Below are positions 48,801 through 60,800 of a stretch of DNA of 64,000 nt, one piece after another; within the stretch, counting starts at the first letter, position 1, and every line of letters begins with the position of its first letter. The notes beneath the pieces were generated by a model. That model did not search any database. It was not told where the DNA came from and worked only from the letters and a program-made list of their open reading frames with translations. The stretch is from Campylorhamphus procurvoides. Taxonomy: Eukaryota > Chordata > Aves > Passeriformes > Dendrocolaptidae. Made by a program: the position numbers and the translations under genes. The stretch lies in the NCBI GenBank assembly GCA_013396655.1, contig WBMV01003161.1, positions 1,672,059-1,736,058 on the forward strand, in the 5' to 3' direction.

Positions 48801-51800
48801 ACTCCTTCCTTCATTGTTTGACTGGAAGGACATTGCCAGACCATTGCATTTTTAGGTCTCCATGATGGTATTTGTTTGCTGAGTTCCTAATTGTCTTTAT
48901 AAGTTCCTAAGTTCATAATTGTCTTATAAGTATGAGCGCACACACACATGCACTGCACGAGCCCACACCTCACTCCTCTCCTGAGGTTTCACTGAGCACA
49001 AATTTGACATCCCTGGCAGTTACAAACTATGATACACCAAGAGCTTTGTTGCGCCAAAGACTACAGAATGTGATCCTGTGTGTCATATTTTAAATACCAA
49101 AGGATTTGTGACTCTAACACGGGAATGCTCTGCAGTGTGGTGGGCATTGTCTTACCCTTCTTTGGAGCCCCTCTGCATATTCCAGAGGTACTTCAGTAGT
49201 CTAACCTAACACAGAACAATTATCACATTAGACAGAATCTGCCAACAAATTAACATAGGAGCTTCAATTTAGAAATAACAAATAATATCAGCTGCAGCTC
49301 AGGAATAACTCTGAACTTGAACGATCCCCCAAGGGTTATGCAAATGAAAACTCATTTACAAATGTGAAGCTCCTGTTCTTGGGATCAGATCTGAGCTGGT
49401 ACGTAGGTCCTTCTGCCTGGATTTATTAGTTAACAGGCCTTCCTTGCAAGGGCTGCTTTCCTGACAGCCCTGAAATACAACCGAGTGCGGAAGGCGGGGT
49501 GGCTCCTCCATGGATTCAACAGTTCAGAGACAGACGCGAAGAAAAATGTTGTGTCAAACTGAAATTGCTAAAGAAACCTTAGCCAGGCCCTGTTTGCAGG
49601 TGATATAAATAGGGAAGGCAGCATATTGGTTTACATCAGCAGTGGCATTTGAACTGATTTAATTACCAGTGCCAGATTTAGCCTGGACTCGGGGACTAGA
49701 ATCTTGATAATTACTGAAAGGACCCAAGGAGACTTGGGATTTTCCATCTCCTCGCAGAAAGGAGCATGTTCCTACTTACTTATGCTCAGAACCATTATTT
49801 ATAGTCATACCAGTACAAGCTGGGTCAGGTTTTTATAGAGGGGCAACACATTTGTAGAAAGGTTGAGGCAATTGGAAAAAAAACCCAACCCTGGTTTCCA
49901 GGCACTGAAGCCCTTCTTCAGATGTACCTGGAAGTTTGCTTACTTTTCCCCATTAGCTCAGCTGAGCCAACCTGGTCTGATTTCTACAGATCATTGCAGC
50001 TATAACTGGAACCAAGGTGCCTTGGTTCCAATTGAAAAAAAACAAACCAACAAGCAAAACCCCCCAAAACCAAAAATGAAACTAAGAGTTTTGCTGGTGG
50101 TGCTGGGGCAGAGCAGAGAGCAGAGCTCCAGCACTGGGTTTGCTCCTAAAGGACAGTGTGACAACTGCAGGACAACAACTGAAGCTGAGTGTTTGTGTCA
50201 GCCACAGGACCAAAGATGAGCTGCTGCAATAAAGAGGGGCTTGCTTGATATTAAAGACATCATCTCATTGCACTTAAAATGCACTGGGTTTATTCCAGGA
50301 TGGTGACAGAGCAAGACTCAAGTTATCTGTCTTCCTGCCTGCATCTCGAGGACTGAATGTGCCTTCCCTACAGTGACACTGCACACCCAGGCTGTGAGGA
50401 ACGTATGGACAATGAATGCCATAGAGAACAGCCACATCACACATTGCAGCTAATACTAGCATGTACCGGCTGTATTTGGCACCCATTTTTCCTCCAGTTG
50501 ATCTCTTTGTCTCTGAATTTTTGCACAGTGAAATGCATAGTTCATTTTTTCCTCTTGCCTCATCACCTCTGATGCCAGTGCTGTGGAGAGGTTGGAAATT
50601 TAACCTCAATATTTTGCTTTCAAAGTGACAGCTGCCAGTGTGTCTAAAATCTTTTTTAAGACCTCTGTTTTGGAATATCTGCAGGTAACTATCCTATAAC
50701 GTGGCTGATGATAAAACAGCTTTTCTCAATCAACAGCAGACGTGAAACCTGTGTGCCAAGATACATGCTATCCCCTTTTTCTGATATTTTTTTTAATATT
50801 TTTTTACATGGATCTGTGTTTTTTAGGTGAGTGCTGGAATGGGCTATGCCTTCAGCACTCAGCATCATCACACAGATCTGCATTTACAAAGACTTGATCT
50901 CACCGGTTGTACTGCAAATAGGCAACTATGTAAAAAGCTTGAAATAATGGGTGATTTATTGCCTTATTGTGAATAGGTACTCTCTAGAGTCTCAGCAGAG
51001 AAGTGCTTGCTTGGGACAGTCCACAATTCACAGCAATTGGGTGAATTCCACTTCTTAGGGTGGAATAGGCTTTCCACTGCATCTCTGCTGGGCAGAGCTG
51101 AGCTGGGGTCACTAACAAATGATGGCTGAAGTGAAATTTCATTGACACTAAGACATAGAAACCCACTGCATCTGCTGTGAGCAACACGACTGGCTTGCTC
51201 ATGGGCACACACCTTTTCACACAGGACTCGATCATGTCACTCGCCATAAGCTTCAAGCGCTGCTCTAAGTGTTTTCCAAACTCCTCCTCAGGCCAGTGCA
51301 AATCCCGAATGAAGGTCTGTAGGGCATCGAGTTTCCAGAACATGTCTTCTGAGGTGCCTGACCCATTGCTGGCAGGGCAAAATGAGAGCAAAAGTCAGAA
51401 GTGACATCAGGCTCTTCACAACCTGATGTGGAGACCATTCCTGCAACAAGTGTAGGGCAGACAGTAGTTTCATACACAGGACAATGCTGGCCATCTCCAC
51501 CATCAGGATTTTGAGTTTTACCATACAGTTGCCTAAACTACCTTGCTGTCATCACCCACAAAACTTTCCAGACCAGATGAGTAAGACAACATTATGAGTT
51601 ACACATATTAACGGGAAGAACGTGTGTATGGTAAAAATCAGCCTTAGTTAATAACCACATTAACATATGTGATTATTAAGAATTAAGGCCAGAAGTTGTG
51701 GGAGAAAATCCTTGATCAATAATAACTGTCATACTAGGCTGTATGCAGTTATTAAGATTTAGGATTTCATGCAATTCTCCTCCCTCCGAATTATATCTGG

Positions 51801-54800
51801 AGTTTGCCTTGTCCCCCCAGAGAGGCCCCCGTTTCCAGGTAAGGGACAGTGCTAACAAGTGGTGAGCGAGGACACACTTTATCTCTTGAACAGCTGAAAA
51901 AAAATTGGGGTAAGTAAATTGAGCTAAGGGCACCAGGCAGCTCATATCCAGGAGTTTTGGCAGGATTTACTGCTGCACCCTTTTCTTGAAAAGGCAATTA
52001 TAGGACAATAAATTTCCATTTTTTTAAATTTATTTTGCAACCCTTTTGGTCAGCCACAAAACTCTGAATTTCTCTTCCAAGCATGTATTCTTGAACCCAT
52101 ACCCCTGCCCAGATGGAAGTCTTTGGTCCTGCAGTGTGTAGCTACACAAGCTCTTTTCACAGTATAATTTTATCTCAAACCTCCACTTACAGAATAAAAA
52201 TACAGAACTGGATTGCACTCTGTTTGTGCAGAGAAATTTATGCATCCATAACCCTTTTCTCTCCCTCTCTCCTTCTCCCTCACTTTTTTTTTTCTCTCCA
52301 GAACAATTACCAAGGGAGCTTCAAGAGTTTCAACCCCCTCCTCGCATACCACTAATGCTAACACAGTAATTTATAAGATATTTAACACACCATGCATTAC
52401 CACTTGTGCTGACATCATCTATAGAAACAGATGAGGGAGGGTGTTTCTATTGTGACAGATGCCAGCTGCATTGAGTTAATGCTAGAGGAGCTCAGAGCTA
52501 ATGCAAACAGGGCTACTGCCAGGTGAGAACCGTAGTCCCAACATGCCAGAGGGTCCTGAGGGGTCCTGGGCTAACAATCAGCGAGTTAAAGAATCGTCTC
52601 AGTTGTAGGAGAAACGTATCTGACACTAAGCAACAGGTAACATGTCCTTGATGGAGGGGAAGGGTGAGTAAAAGGAAACCAGGGAGATGAAAAGATAAAG
52701 AATCAGGCATTTCCTTTAGCCAGGGGACCGGTTTGTACAACAGTCTCACATGTTCATCTACCACCAGTTTGCAGTTATGGCTGGTTCAAACCTGTGCTTA
52801 GGTGTAAATCAGCTTTAACAGTCTAAACCCAGTTTTGGAACTGAATGAATTTACATTTTAAGTGATTAAATGTGTACAAATACAGTAATTGGTGTTTACT
52901 GCAGCAATATTATGACATCCACTTGGTTTCAAAATTTTAAAAGTATTATTCTCAGTCTTTTTTCTCACTTTTGATTAGGGCTTTATCCAAGTAAACAATA
53001 TTGTATATTCATTTCCAAAATGCACTGTTCATATTTTGCTCGTGAGCACCACAATTACTCTAATCACGCAGGCAGCTTGCAAAATACCATTGATGCTCAA
53101 GCATTTTCAGAGGAATTATCCAATTTTCTGTCATTACATGATTCTTATCTTTTCAAGGGCAATACCACAAAGCATGCACAGAAAAAGATTAAAACTTTTA
53201 AGTACTCTTTACAGACAACTGCCTAAGCTAGCCTTTAATATTGCTATCTTAGCATGAATATGAGTTGTATGGCTTTGAAACATAAACAACCGTGCTAACA
53301 TTTTAAAAGCTTTAAAATATATTAAAAAAATATCATATGAGTGTTTGCTTTACTTTGGTTTGTTACCAGTGCTCTGCAATCCTGCCTGTGCCAGGCTGAG
53401 GACAGAGACATTCTGGTGGACTCCAGGTGTAGATGTAATCAAGGGTGTTTCAGTAACAGTGAAGGCGGAAGTTTTGGGGAGTTCTTCAGTTTTATCTTTT
53501 AAATGAGAGGGCAGAGGAAAAGCACCACAGTGCTGTCTGAGAACACCCTATGCCAACCCTCTAGGTTAGAAGGAGAATTGACAAGATCTGTTTCCATGCA
53601 AGGACGTCCTGGGAGATGAGCTCCCTCAAATTATGAGGTTTGGGTTGAGCCCACTGTGTACCACCCTCCATATTGTTTGGTGATGGGCCTTTTAAGGGAA
53701 ATCTGGTATAAGAAGAGATCTTGCATAATCTGTGCTAAGGATTTGTGGTATGCTCCCCTTGAGCTCCACACATGCACCTTGGGAAACTCGGACAGGGAGG
53801 TGGGAGCACAGAGCAAAAGGCTCCTACAGACTGACTGCTCTGACACTGTGCCTGATTTTCTAAACCATAATCTAAAGCTCACATTGAAATATCTTTCTTT
53901 AGTTGGTCATGGCATTATTCAGGCAGAAATGATGGCTATGGAGCTTTAATTGCTTGATGGGGCCTTCTCCCACATGAATAAAAACTGTTGCAGGGTGCTC
54001 CTCTTTCTTAGATTGCTTCATCAAAATCAAGGCAAAAATTATCTGGGAAATGCAGAGTTTGCATCAAATAAAATTCACTTTTAGATCTACATCTGGTCCA
54101 CAGAAATTGGTAGACTGGCACTGAAATTGGTTCATCTTCTCTTTTGGACAAAACTCTTTGCTGAGACACATAATGTCACATTGTAAGTTCTGTGGTTTGT
54201 ACGTTGTTCAGACCATGGCCCATTGTTGACAGCTATTTTGTAAAGCAAGATACATGCTCAAACTCTCAGTGGGAGTTGAGACAAATTTTCAAGATTTATA
54301 CAAAAAAACCCTCAAAATACACATGCCAGAAATTCACCAGTGTCTCATTCAGAAAATGCCTAATTAACCGTATCCCTCTTTAAAGTTTCATGTAATGCAC
54401 AGAAACAAACAATACATATCCATGCCAAGATTACTTTAAATTTAAATGAGATCTAATTTGAACTGAATACACACTCAGAATCATAAATAGCAGCCATCCA
54501 TGACGGTGCAGAAAAGCTAGGCATTTGTGGGATGCCTAGTGGGATGTTAACTGGTAGATTTGGTACTTTAGGGAGATTCACATTTGGTAGATTCACATTG
54601 GGCAGATTACTTGTTAAACTCCTGTGGAAGAAACAGACAGAAAGAAAAAATACCATAACAGTGACAATGCCGATGTAGCAGAAGCATGTGACACTCAGAA
54701 ACAAATCTGCAAAGTTCACAGCACGAGGACAGTTAAAAAACTAAAGCAAAACATTTCAGAAAGAAGCATGAGTATGGAAGCTTAAGTGTACTGGGTTTGC

Positions 54801-57800
54801 AGTCTGCAATAAAAAGCAAGTTCCTAAAAAAACCCCAAACCAAACCAGAATGAAAAGAAGAATCACAAAGTAGCAAATTAACAGAGTACTCAAACACCCA
54901 TGAAAGTACTTCCACCTTCAAGTCCTGATATCATTTCAAAGTGCTGAAAGCAGCCTTTCTTCAAAAAAAATAAAATCTCTCTTGTGTCTCAGTTCTTACA
55001 CACTCAGGCTGGATGAAAGAGCTAAGAAATTGCTCTTAGAAATTTCTAAGATTTGAAATAACACACACACACCGAAATTTCAGCCATAAGAGTTTTTCTT
55101 GCCACTCAATGCAGTGGAGTAGGGATTTCTCTGCAAAACCTGTTTGTCTTAGACCCTACAAATAAAAAGGAAGGGTTAATCTAGACTGAAGAAACAGTGA
55201 ACTACAAGGTTCTTCCTCAGTGAAGACTGTGCCCTGATTCTCCCTTGCATTCCTGGGTATGGAGAAAATGGGTCCTGCAGGTTGCCCAGCCCTCATTTGT
55301 GTACTGTGGATAAACTGCACTTCATAAATAAATCCAGGACTGGTATGTGACTGTTTCTTGGCTGGAAGTGGGCCATGAGGTGATTAAGACATTCAAAGGT
55401 TAGTTTATGAAGCATGTGTACTTAGGCATCATGACTTCAATCAATATTTTCAGATGTGCGACTGTTATGCAAACAGAGATCTTTCAAAAGTGGGTGAGTA
55501 TATTGATTTAAAGCAACATTGTCTCCTAAGACAATGTGTGTGTAATGGCACCACATGCCCAAAGTTTGGAGTCCACCCTGACATATCAGTGTGCTAAACC
55601 TCTAGATGTTAGAAGTGGTCTAATTCTGTTTTAATGGGTATCTCATCACAGTTATATTTCACATGCAAAATAAAAACATCATGGGATTTGGGAATCAGCA
55701 AAAGATAGGACTCAATTACCCAACTCCCATGTTTCCTGGCTCATAAAAGAAAGGCCAGTTTCAGAGGAATGTCTTGTTTCTGCCTTCACCCAGTACTGCT
55801 GTATGGCTCACTGGGACACAGCCAGGTGCACGGTCCCAGGTGCGGGACCAAACCAGATACTCTGACACTGTTTTCACTGGATTGTTACTTGAGCTCAGTG
55901 AAAATGGAATCAGGACTTCAGGATTTCAGCTTCACCCTGCACTGCTGAAGCTATTGAAAGCTTTTCTGTTGATGTACATGGGCACAGCTTCAGCATCCAA
56001 ACTTCCCTGCTCTCAGTGACACTATCAGGATGTGCCACCTTTGGAATTCTCTCCCATTTCCCTGGATCACATGAGTTACTGCACAGGCAGCGTTATCTGG
56101 ACTGTTGGGAAACTATCAAATTATACACTATAGGCATACTGAAATCTTTACAACTTCCCTAAGCCACATTTTCTTACTGCAAGTTTTATGTATCGAACCC
56201 CAAAGTAAAGGAATTAAGCTGGCTGTACTGAATAAATGTTTCCTAAAGCAACAGACGATGTGAACCACATCTCTGTGAGAGCTCCGCTCATCATTGGTGG
56301 CAAATCTTAGGGAATACACTTCATTCTTATCCTCCCTTTGCGAATAAAATCCCTTGGTGGGGAGAAAAAAATCACAAATCAAAGTATTTTTCTAGTGAAA
56401 AAACTGTAACTATTTTTTTATATAATTCTTAGTAGATTTGACTTCCCGCTATCTTGCTTGTTCTCTTAGTCAGGCAGTAAGCAGACAGGAGAATTCACTA
56501 CTGTCACAAAGCTGTCCATTGTTTCCATTCATACTGTATCTGCTGTTAAGATGATATGACTATTGAATGAGACACAGACTCCATAGTGATTGAGAGAGTG
56601 TTAAATTTTCAGAACTGGCAGTGCATGTGGTTAGATACTGATATGGAATAAATAAAGAAATAGCAAGAGGTGGACAACATATAAATGTATAAGGAAAAGC
56701 AACTTAAATAACTTAGCCAGATGGTAAATACATAAATCAGAGGACCTTTGGTTTTAATATTAAAATTCAAGAAGTGACAGTGTTATATTAATAAAAACAC
56801 TGTATTAATAAAATATGACTTCTAGAGTAAACAGTATACTATATTCACACGGAAACATATTTCTTTTATACAACACATTATTTTGCTGATGCAAGAATAT
56901 GTTGCAAGAATAAGTTAGTACTCTTAAAACAAAACAAAACAGCAAAATAATGGAGTATATTAGCATACAGTAACTAATTTAAAAAATACTCTCCTGAATT
57001 GACATGCACAGTTTTGCAGGTTCAACTGATCTAATTATCTGACTAACAGTTGCAGTGAGACCTGTAAAAAATGATTAATATTACCAACAAATGTTCCATA
57101 AAGCCTGCAGTTGCTCAGACCATAAAAGTACAGGTCCAAGATGAGAAACCGTTTCTAGAAGCCAGCCATGCCTATTTAATATAGATGGCTAAATATAACC
57201 TCAGCCATCAGGCAGGGAATGTGGGCATTTGCATCAACAAGATGAGGGCTGTCTGATTTAAGACGACTCAGCTTCAGGACTGGATCCTGATCTGTTTGAT
57301 AAAAGACGCACGCTCTGGAGCTGCACCGCTTGTTTTCTTGGCTTCTTCTGCTTCAGCCCCGTTTGTGTCTGTTAGCTGTGAAAATGGCTTTCACCTGTAC
57401 TGTCTGCTAGGAAATTCTCAGTGCAAACAGACTGCCAATGTCCCCCTGGACAACATCCCAACGCTCACACTGTACTGCAGCACTGATCACACAGAACACG
57501 TCCAACTGCACCGGGGCTGCTCCTGCAGAGCTGCCCTAGTAAGGAAAGGAGGGCAGAAAAAAATCACAGTATTTTTACTGAGCTGTCTCTTGGGTTCAGA
57601 ATAGACCTAAACAAGACCCTTGGTCAAACTTAAATGCTCAGTTCCTACAGGATGCCTGAAATAATTTAGTGATGGAAGACGCAAAAGCCTGTCTCTTCCA
57701 TCCCTATAAACACTTACAACCTCACTGCCGAGGCTGAGCAAATGCTTAAGAGCAAATCTTTTCACAAAAGCCTTGATGTGAAGCAAAGAGCTTGATAGTG

Positions 57801-60800
57801 AAGTAGGCAGTCAAATCTGTGCTCTTCCTGTGACTGACACCCAGAATAGTAACAAAAATACTCACTTTCACTACGACGGTGCTTCTTTTAAGGGGAAACA
57901 TTTTCCACTGGCATTTTGTAGTTGTACAACCTTATAAAGTGATTAGTATAATCATATTGTTCAAATTCTGACATTTATATTAATGATACATTTATAAATG
58001 GTTTGCAAAGGATTAGTGAGCAATTAAAAGACGCTAAAGCCAGGACTACAGTGTGGTAGAGACAGCCCTGGGTCAATGAGTAACATCTTAGTCAAGCTAT
58101 TGAAACTGGTTGTCATTGCACCGGCTTTAGCATTTGCTCAAAAAGATCTTTCAACACAGACACACACACAGAGACACACACACACACATACGTGTCTGTT
58201 GGCTGCGAGATAAATCAGTGTTCTCTCAGAAGCTAGAATGAAAAAAACCCCCATTGCAAACCCTACTTTTCCAAGACCTCTCAACTCACCAGAGAACAGA
58301 CCTACTCTGTATCCTGCATACTTGGATGACTGTGCGAAGGACAAGTGTTCCACATTTCTCTGCGTGGATTCATACGAGCACACCAGCTGCTCTAGCTATA
58401 GGGCACGGACCCCCTGCAAATTCAGCAGCTCTGCAGAGGCAGATTACATAGCCCTCATGAGCACATTACATCCATGCTTTTCCCCCCACTTTTTCAATAC
58501 TTAACAGTATCTCACTGTTAGTGATTTCTGTACCTAACTCCTCAGAGCATAAGGTGCAGAGTATTCGGCAATGAAAATAGAAGAAATACATGCTTGCAAA
58601 CTGCCATCTGGTCAGGTTATGGAGGGCTACATATTTCAGCCTTGATTGCAAGCATGAGCATAGAGAAACCCTTTCAAAAGACTCTGTGCTGTGGAATAAT
58701 TTCTTGGTTAAGAGGAGATAACGAAATTTCCTTCTCACAATGCTCTGCAGAGATCCAAAACAGGACAACAAGAAGCTTGGTGGAATGGACAGCCACGCTG
58801 ACCTGCCTTTGCTGGCCAACCTGAAGGTCTTTCTTCAAAGCAGAGGAAAACTGTGGAAGAACATACTGAAGTGTTCCTGATTTCCAAAAAGCTTTGCTGG
58901 AGAAGTGGCAATAGAAGGTCACAATTTGGATGAGAACTGGCTGGTCCAAACTGAGAATCTATAGCCAAAAATTCAACTGTGGTGCAGTATCGACATGCAG
59001 GGGGAGAACAGAGTAGATACAGGAGGGCAAATTGAACAAAGTAAGTCTCTAACCTGAGTTTCTCTGCAAGTTCCCTGTCGATCAGACAAAGAGGAGCAGG
59101 TGGTCTGCCCAGGAGGCAAAAGATGAAGACGCTTTAACATTTAGTTCTGAACAGCACATCAAAAGTGTCATAAGATCCTAGGAATGACACTCTTCCTTTG
59201 CACTGTAAGTGCCACCCTCTGGCACTCACTGGTGCCTTCCTTCACCGGGTCACATCACGTTGAGCCAGCATTTGCAACTCACACTTCTGTGTGCGAGACA
59301 CAAGAACAAAATATCAACTAGTGAAAAAAACCCCACAACATAGTGCATCTTTTCACCAGATGGACAGAAGCTTCTTGTGGAAAGCACCCACTTTCCTGAT
59401 GGAAGAAATCTTTTAAATACCCAAGTCTGTAAGAGAAAGAGTCAATCCTGGGCTTTTGCTTGGAAATGCAATGCTCAAAGCACTCTGTAACTGGAACTCC
59501 AGAAGGGAAGAACCGTCACAAGAGAACTAAGAAAAGATCTTTTTTAACTATCAAAGATACCTTGGAAATGATAGATGATGGCATATCCAGGGACAAAGCA
59601 ATTTGACAGGCTAGTACCACATCCAAGTGCTTATGGACATCTATAGTTAAGCCCCTAAAGTAATTAAACACCAACATGATGACAGCTTCTGATAAAAGAA
59701 AAAAGCAGAATGAATTGTTTTTTGAGTACTTGACCGAGGTGGACAGGCACACAGAGTTAACTGCCTCTGTTTCATAACAGACAGGGAAATACAAACACAT
59801 TCTTTAGTAAAGCAGAGCTCTGAAACTGAAGTTAATGCTAACTTCGAAGTGCAATTCTGCTTGAAGGAGTGGCTGTAAAAATGGCATTCTCCTACTCGAA
59901 AGATCTATTTCTTGTATGTTTTCTGGGTCACATCTGCTTATTTGAAACAAGATTTTTTAGGATTTTTAATCCTGTTAGCCTGCAGACCAAAGACAGCAAA
60001 TGGAAAGTGAGAGAGGCTCCTGAATGCCAGCCACTTAACCCCACTCAAAACAGAGGGGATGATCAGGTGTCAAGAAGAAGTCTGAGATTTGGCAGGCAGA
60101 ATCCTTACGGATGCTGAGGATGCACAAGAAAGAAAGGAAAAAACCTGGGTACTCAGACTCCAGGTTGCATATGGGAGGCTGGCTGCTGAACAAAATCTCT
60201 TTTCCTTGTAAACGGAACATATTTGGTGTGAAAAGCCCTGAAAGACCACACGTTCTTTTATACAGCAACCTCTGAGAGTGCAGTGCCACTTCACTTTGCC
60301 TAGAGAATCACAAAAAACCCAAGGAAAAGAGAGTCTCTCCAGAGGTCACTTGGTCCCCGTTCCTGGTCTGAGGCACTGCCAGACTCATGTTACTTGCAAA
60401 GGGCCAATCTTCCTCTTTTAATACCTTTATTAGAAGGAAAAGTCAGTTATTTTCCTTTGTAGGATCTGACTTGGCTTTATAGAGCAAGCATGACAGGGTT
60501 CAGCAATGCTTCAAAACCTGTGAAATAACAACAGTAATCCAAAGCACATGTCACATTTTTATCATTTGCCAGCTCTCGAGTTCAATTTGGGTTTTTCCTC
60601 AGGCTCCCAATTTCTTGCTGGTGAACTCCTAGCTTTCCAAATGTAAGAAATGAGTCTGCTTGAATCATCTCGCCTGTGTTCCGCTTTGTTTTCTACACAT
60701 CTAATCTTACAGGCAAGGCAGCTGGGACAGGCAGAGCTGCCCTGGACACAGGGACAAATGCATGCTGCATTATCCCTCCATGGGGTGGGTGGAAAAAATG

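Larger units (their letters stand above)
48379..51212 (-). other. CADPS intron D-E
   Basis: A 2.8-kb intron with the trinucleotide microsatellite near its 3' end, the 45-nt cassette candidate (49156-49200) and a motif-rich block at 49440-49820. Confidence 0.88.

Noticed and set aside
52249..52302. Pyrimidine tract ending in ctctccag, looks like a splice acceptor
   Set aside because: It is on the plus strand, opposite to CADPS, with no exon or donor partner recognised.
57296..57604. 102-residue plus-strand frame with several Cys
   Set aside because: Opposite strand to CADPS, no signal of a real gene around it, no recognised motif.
57836..57900. Exon-like 42-nt segment before GAAA|gtgagt in intron B-C
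   Set aside because: The phase required by exon B reads into a TAG stop within the segment.
59516..59800. Exon-like minus frame containing [20 protein letters not shown] with acceptor tttatcag and donor CCAAG|gtatct
   Set aside because: Its frame implies phase 1 at the acceptor, whereas exon B ends in phase 2. In the required phase it hits a stop quickly. No family recognised.
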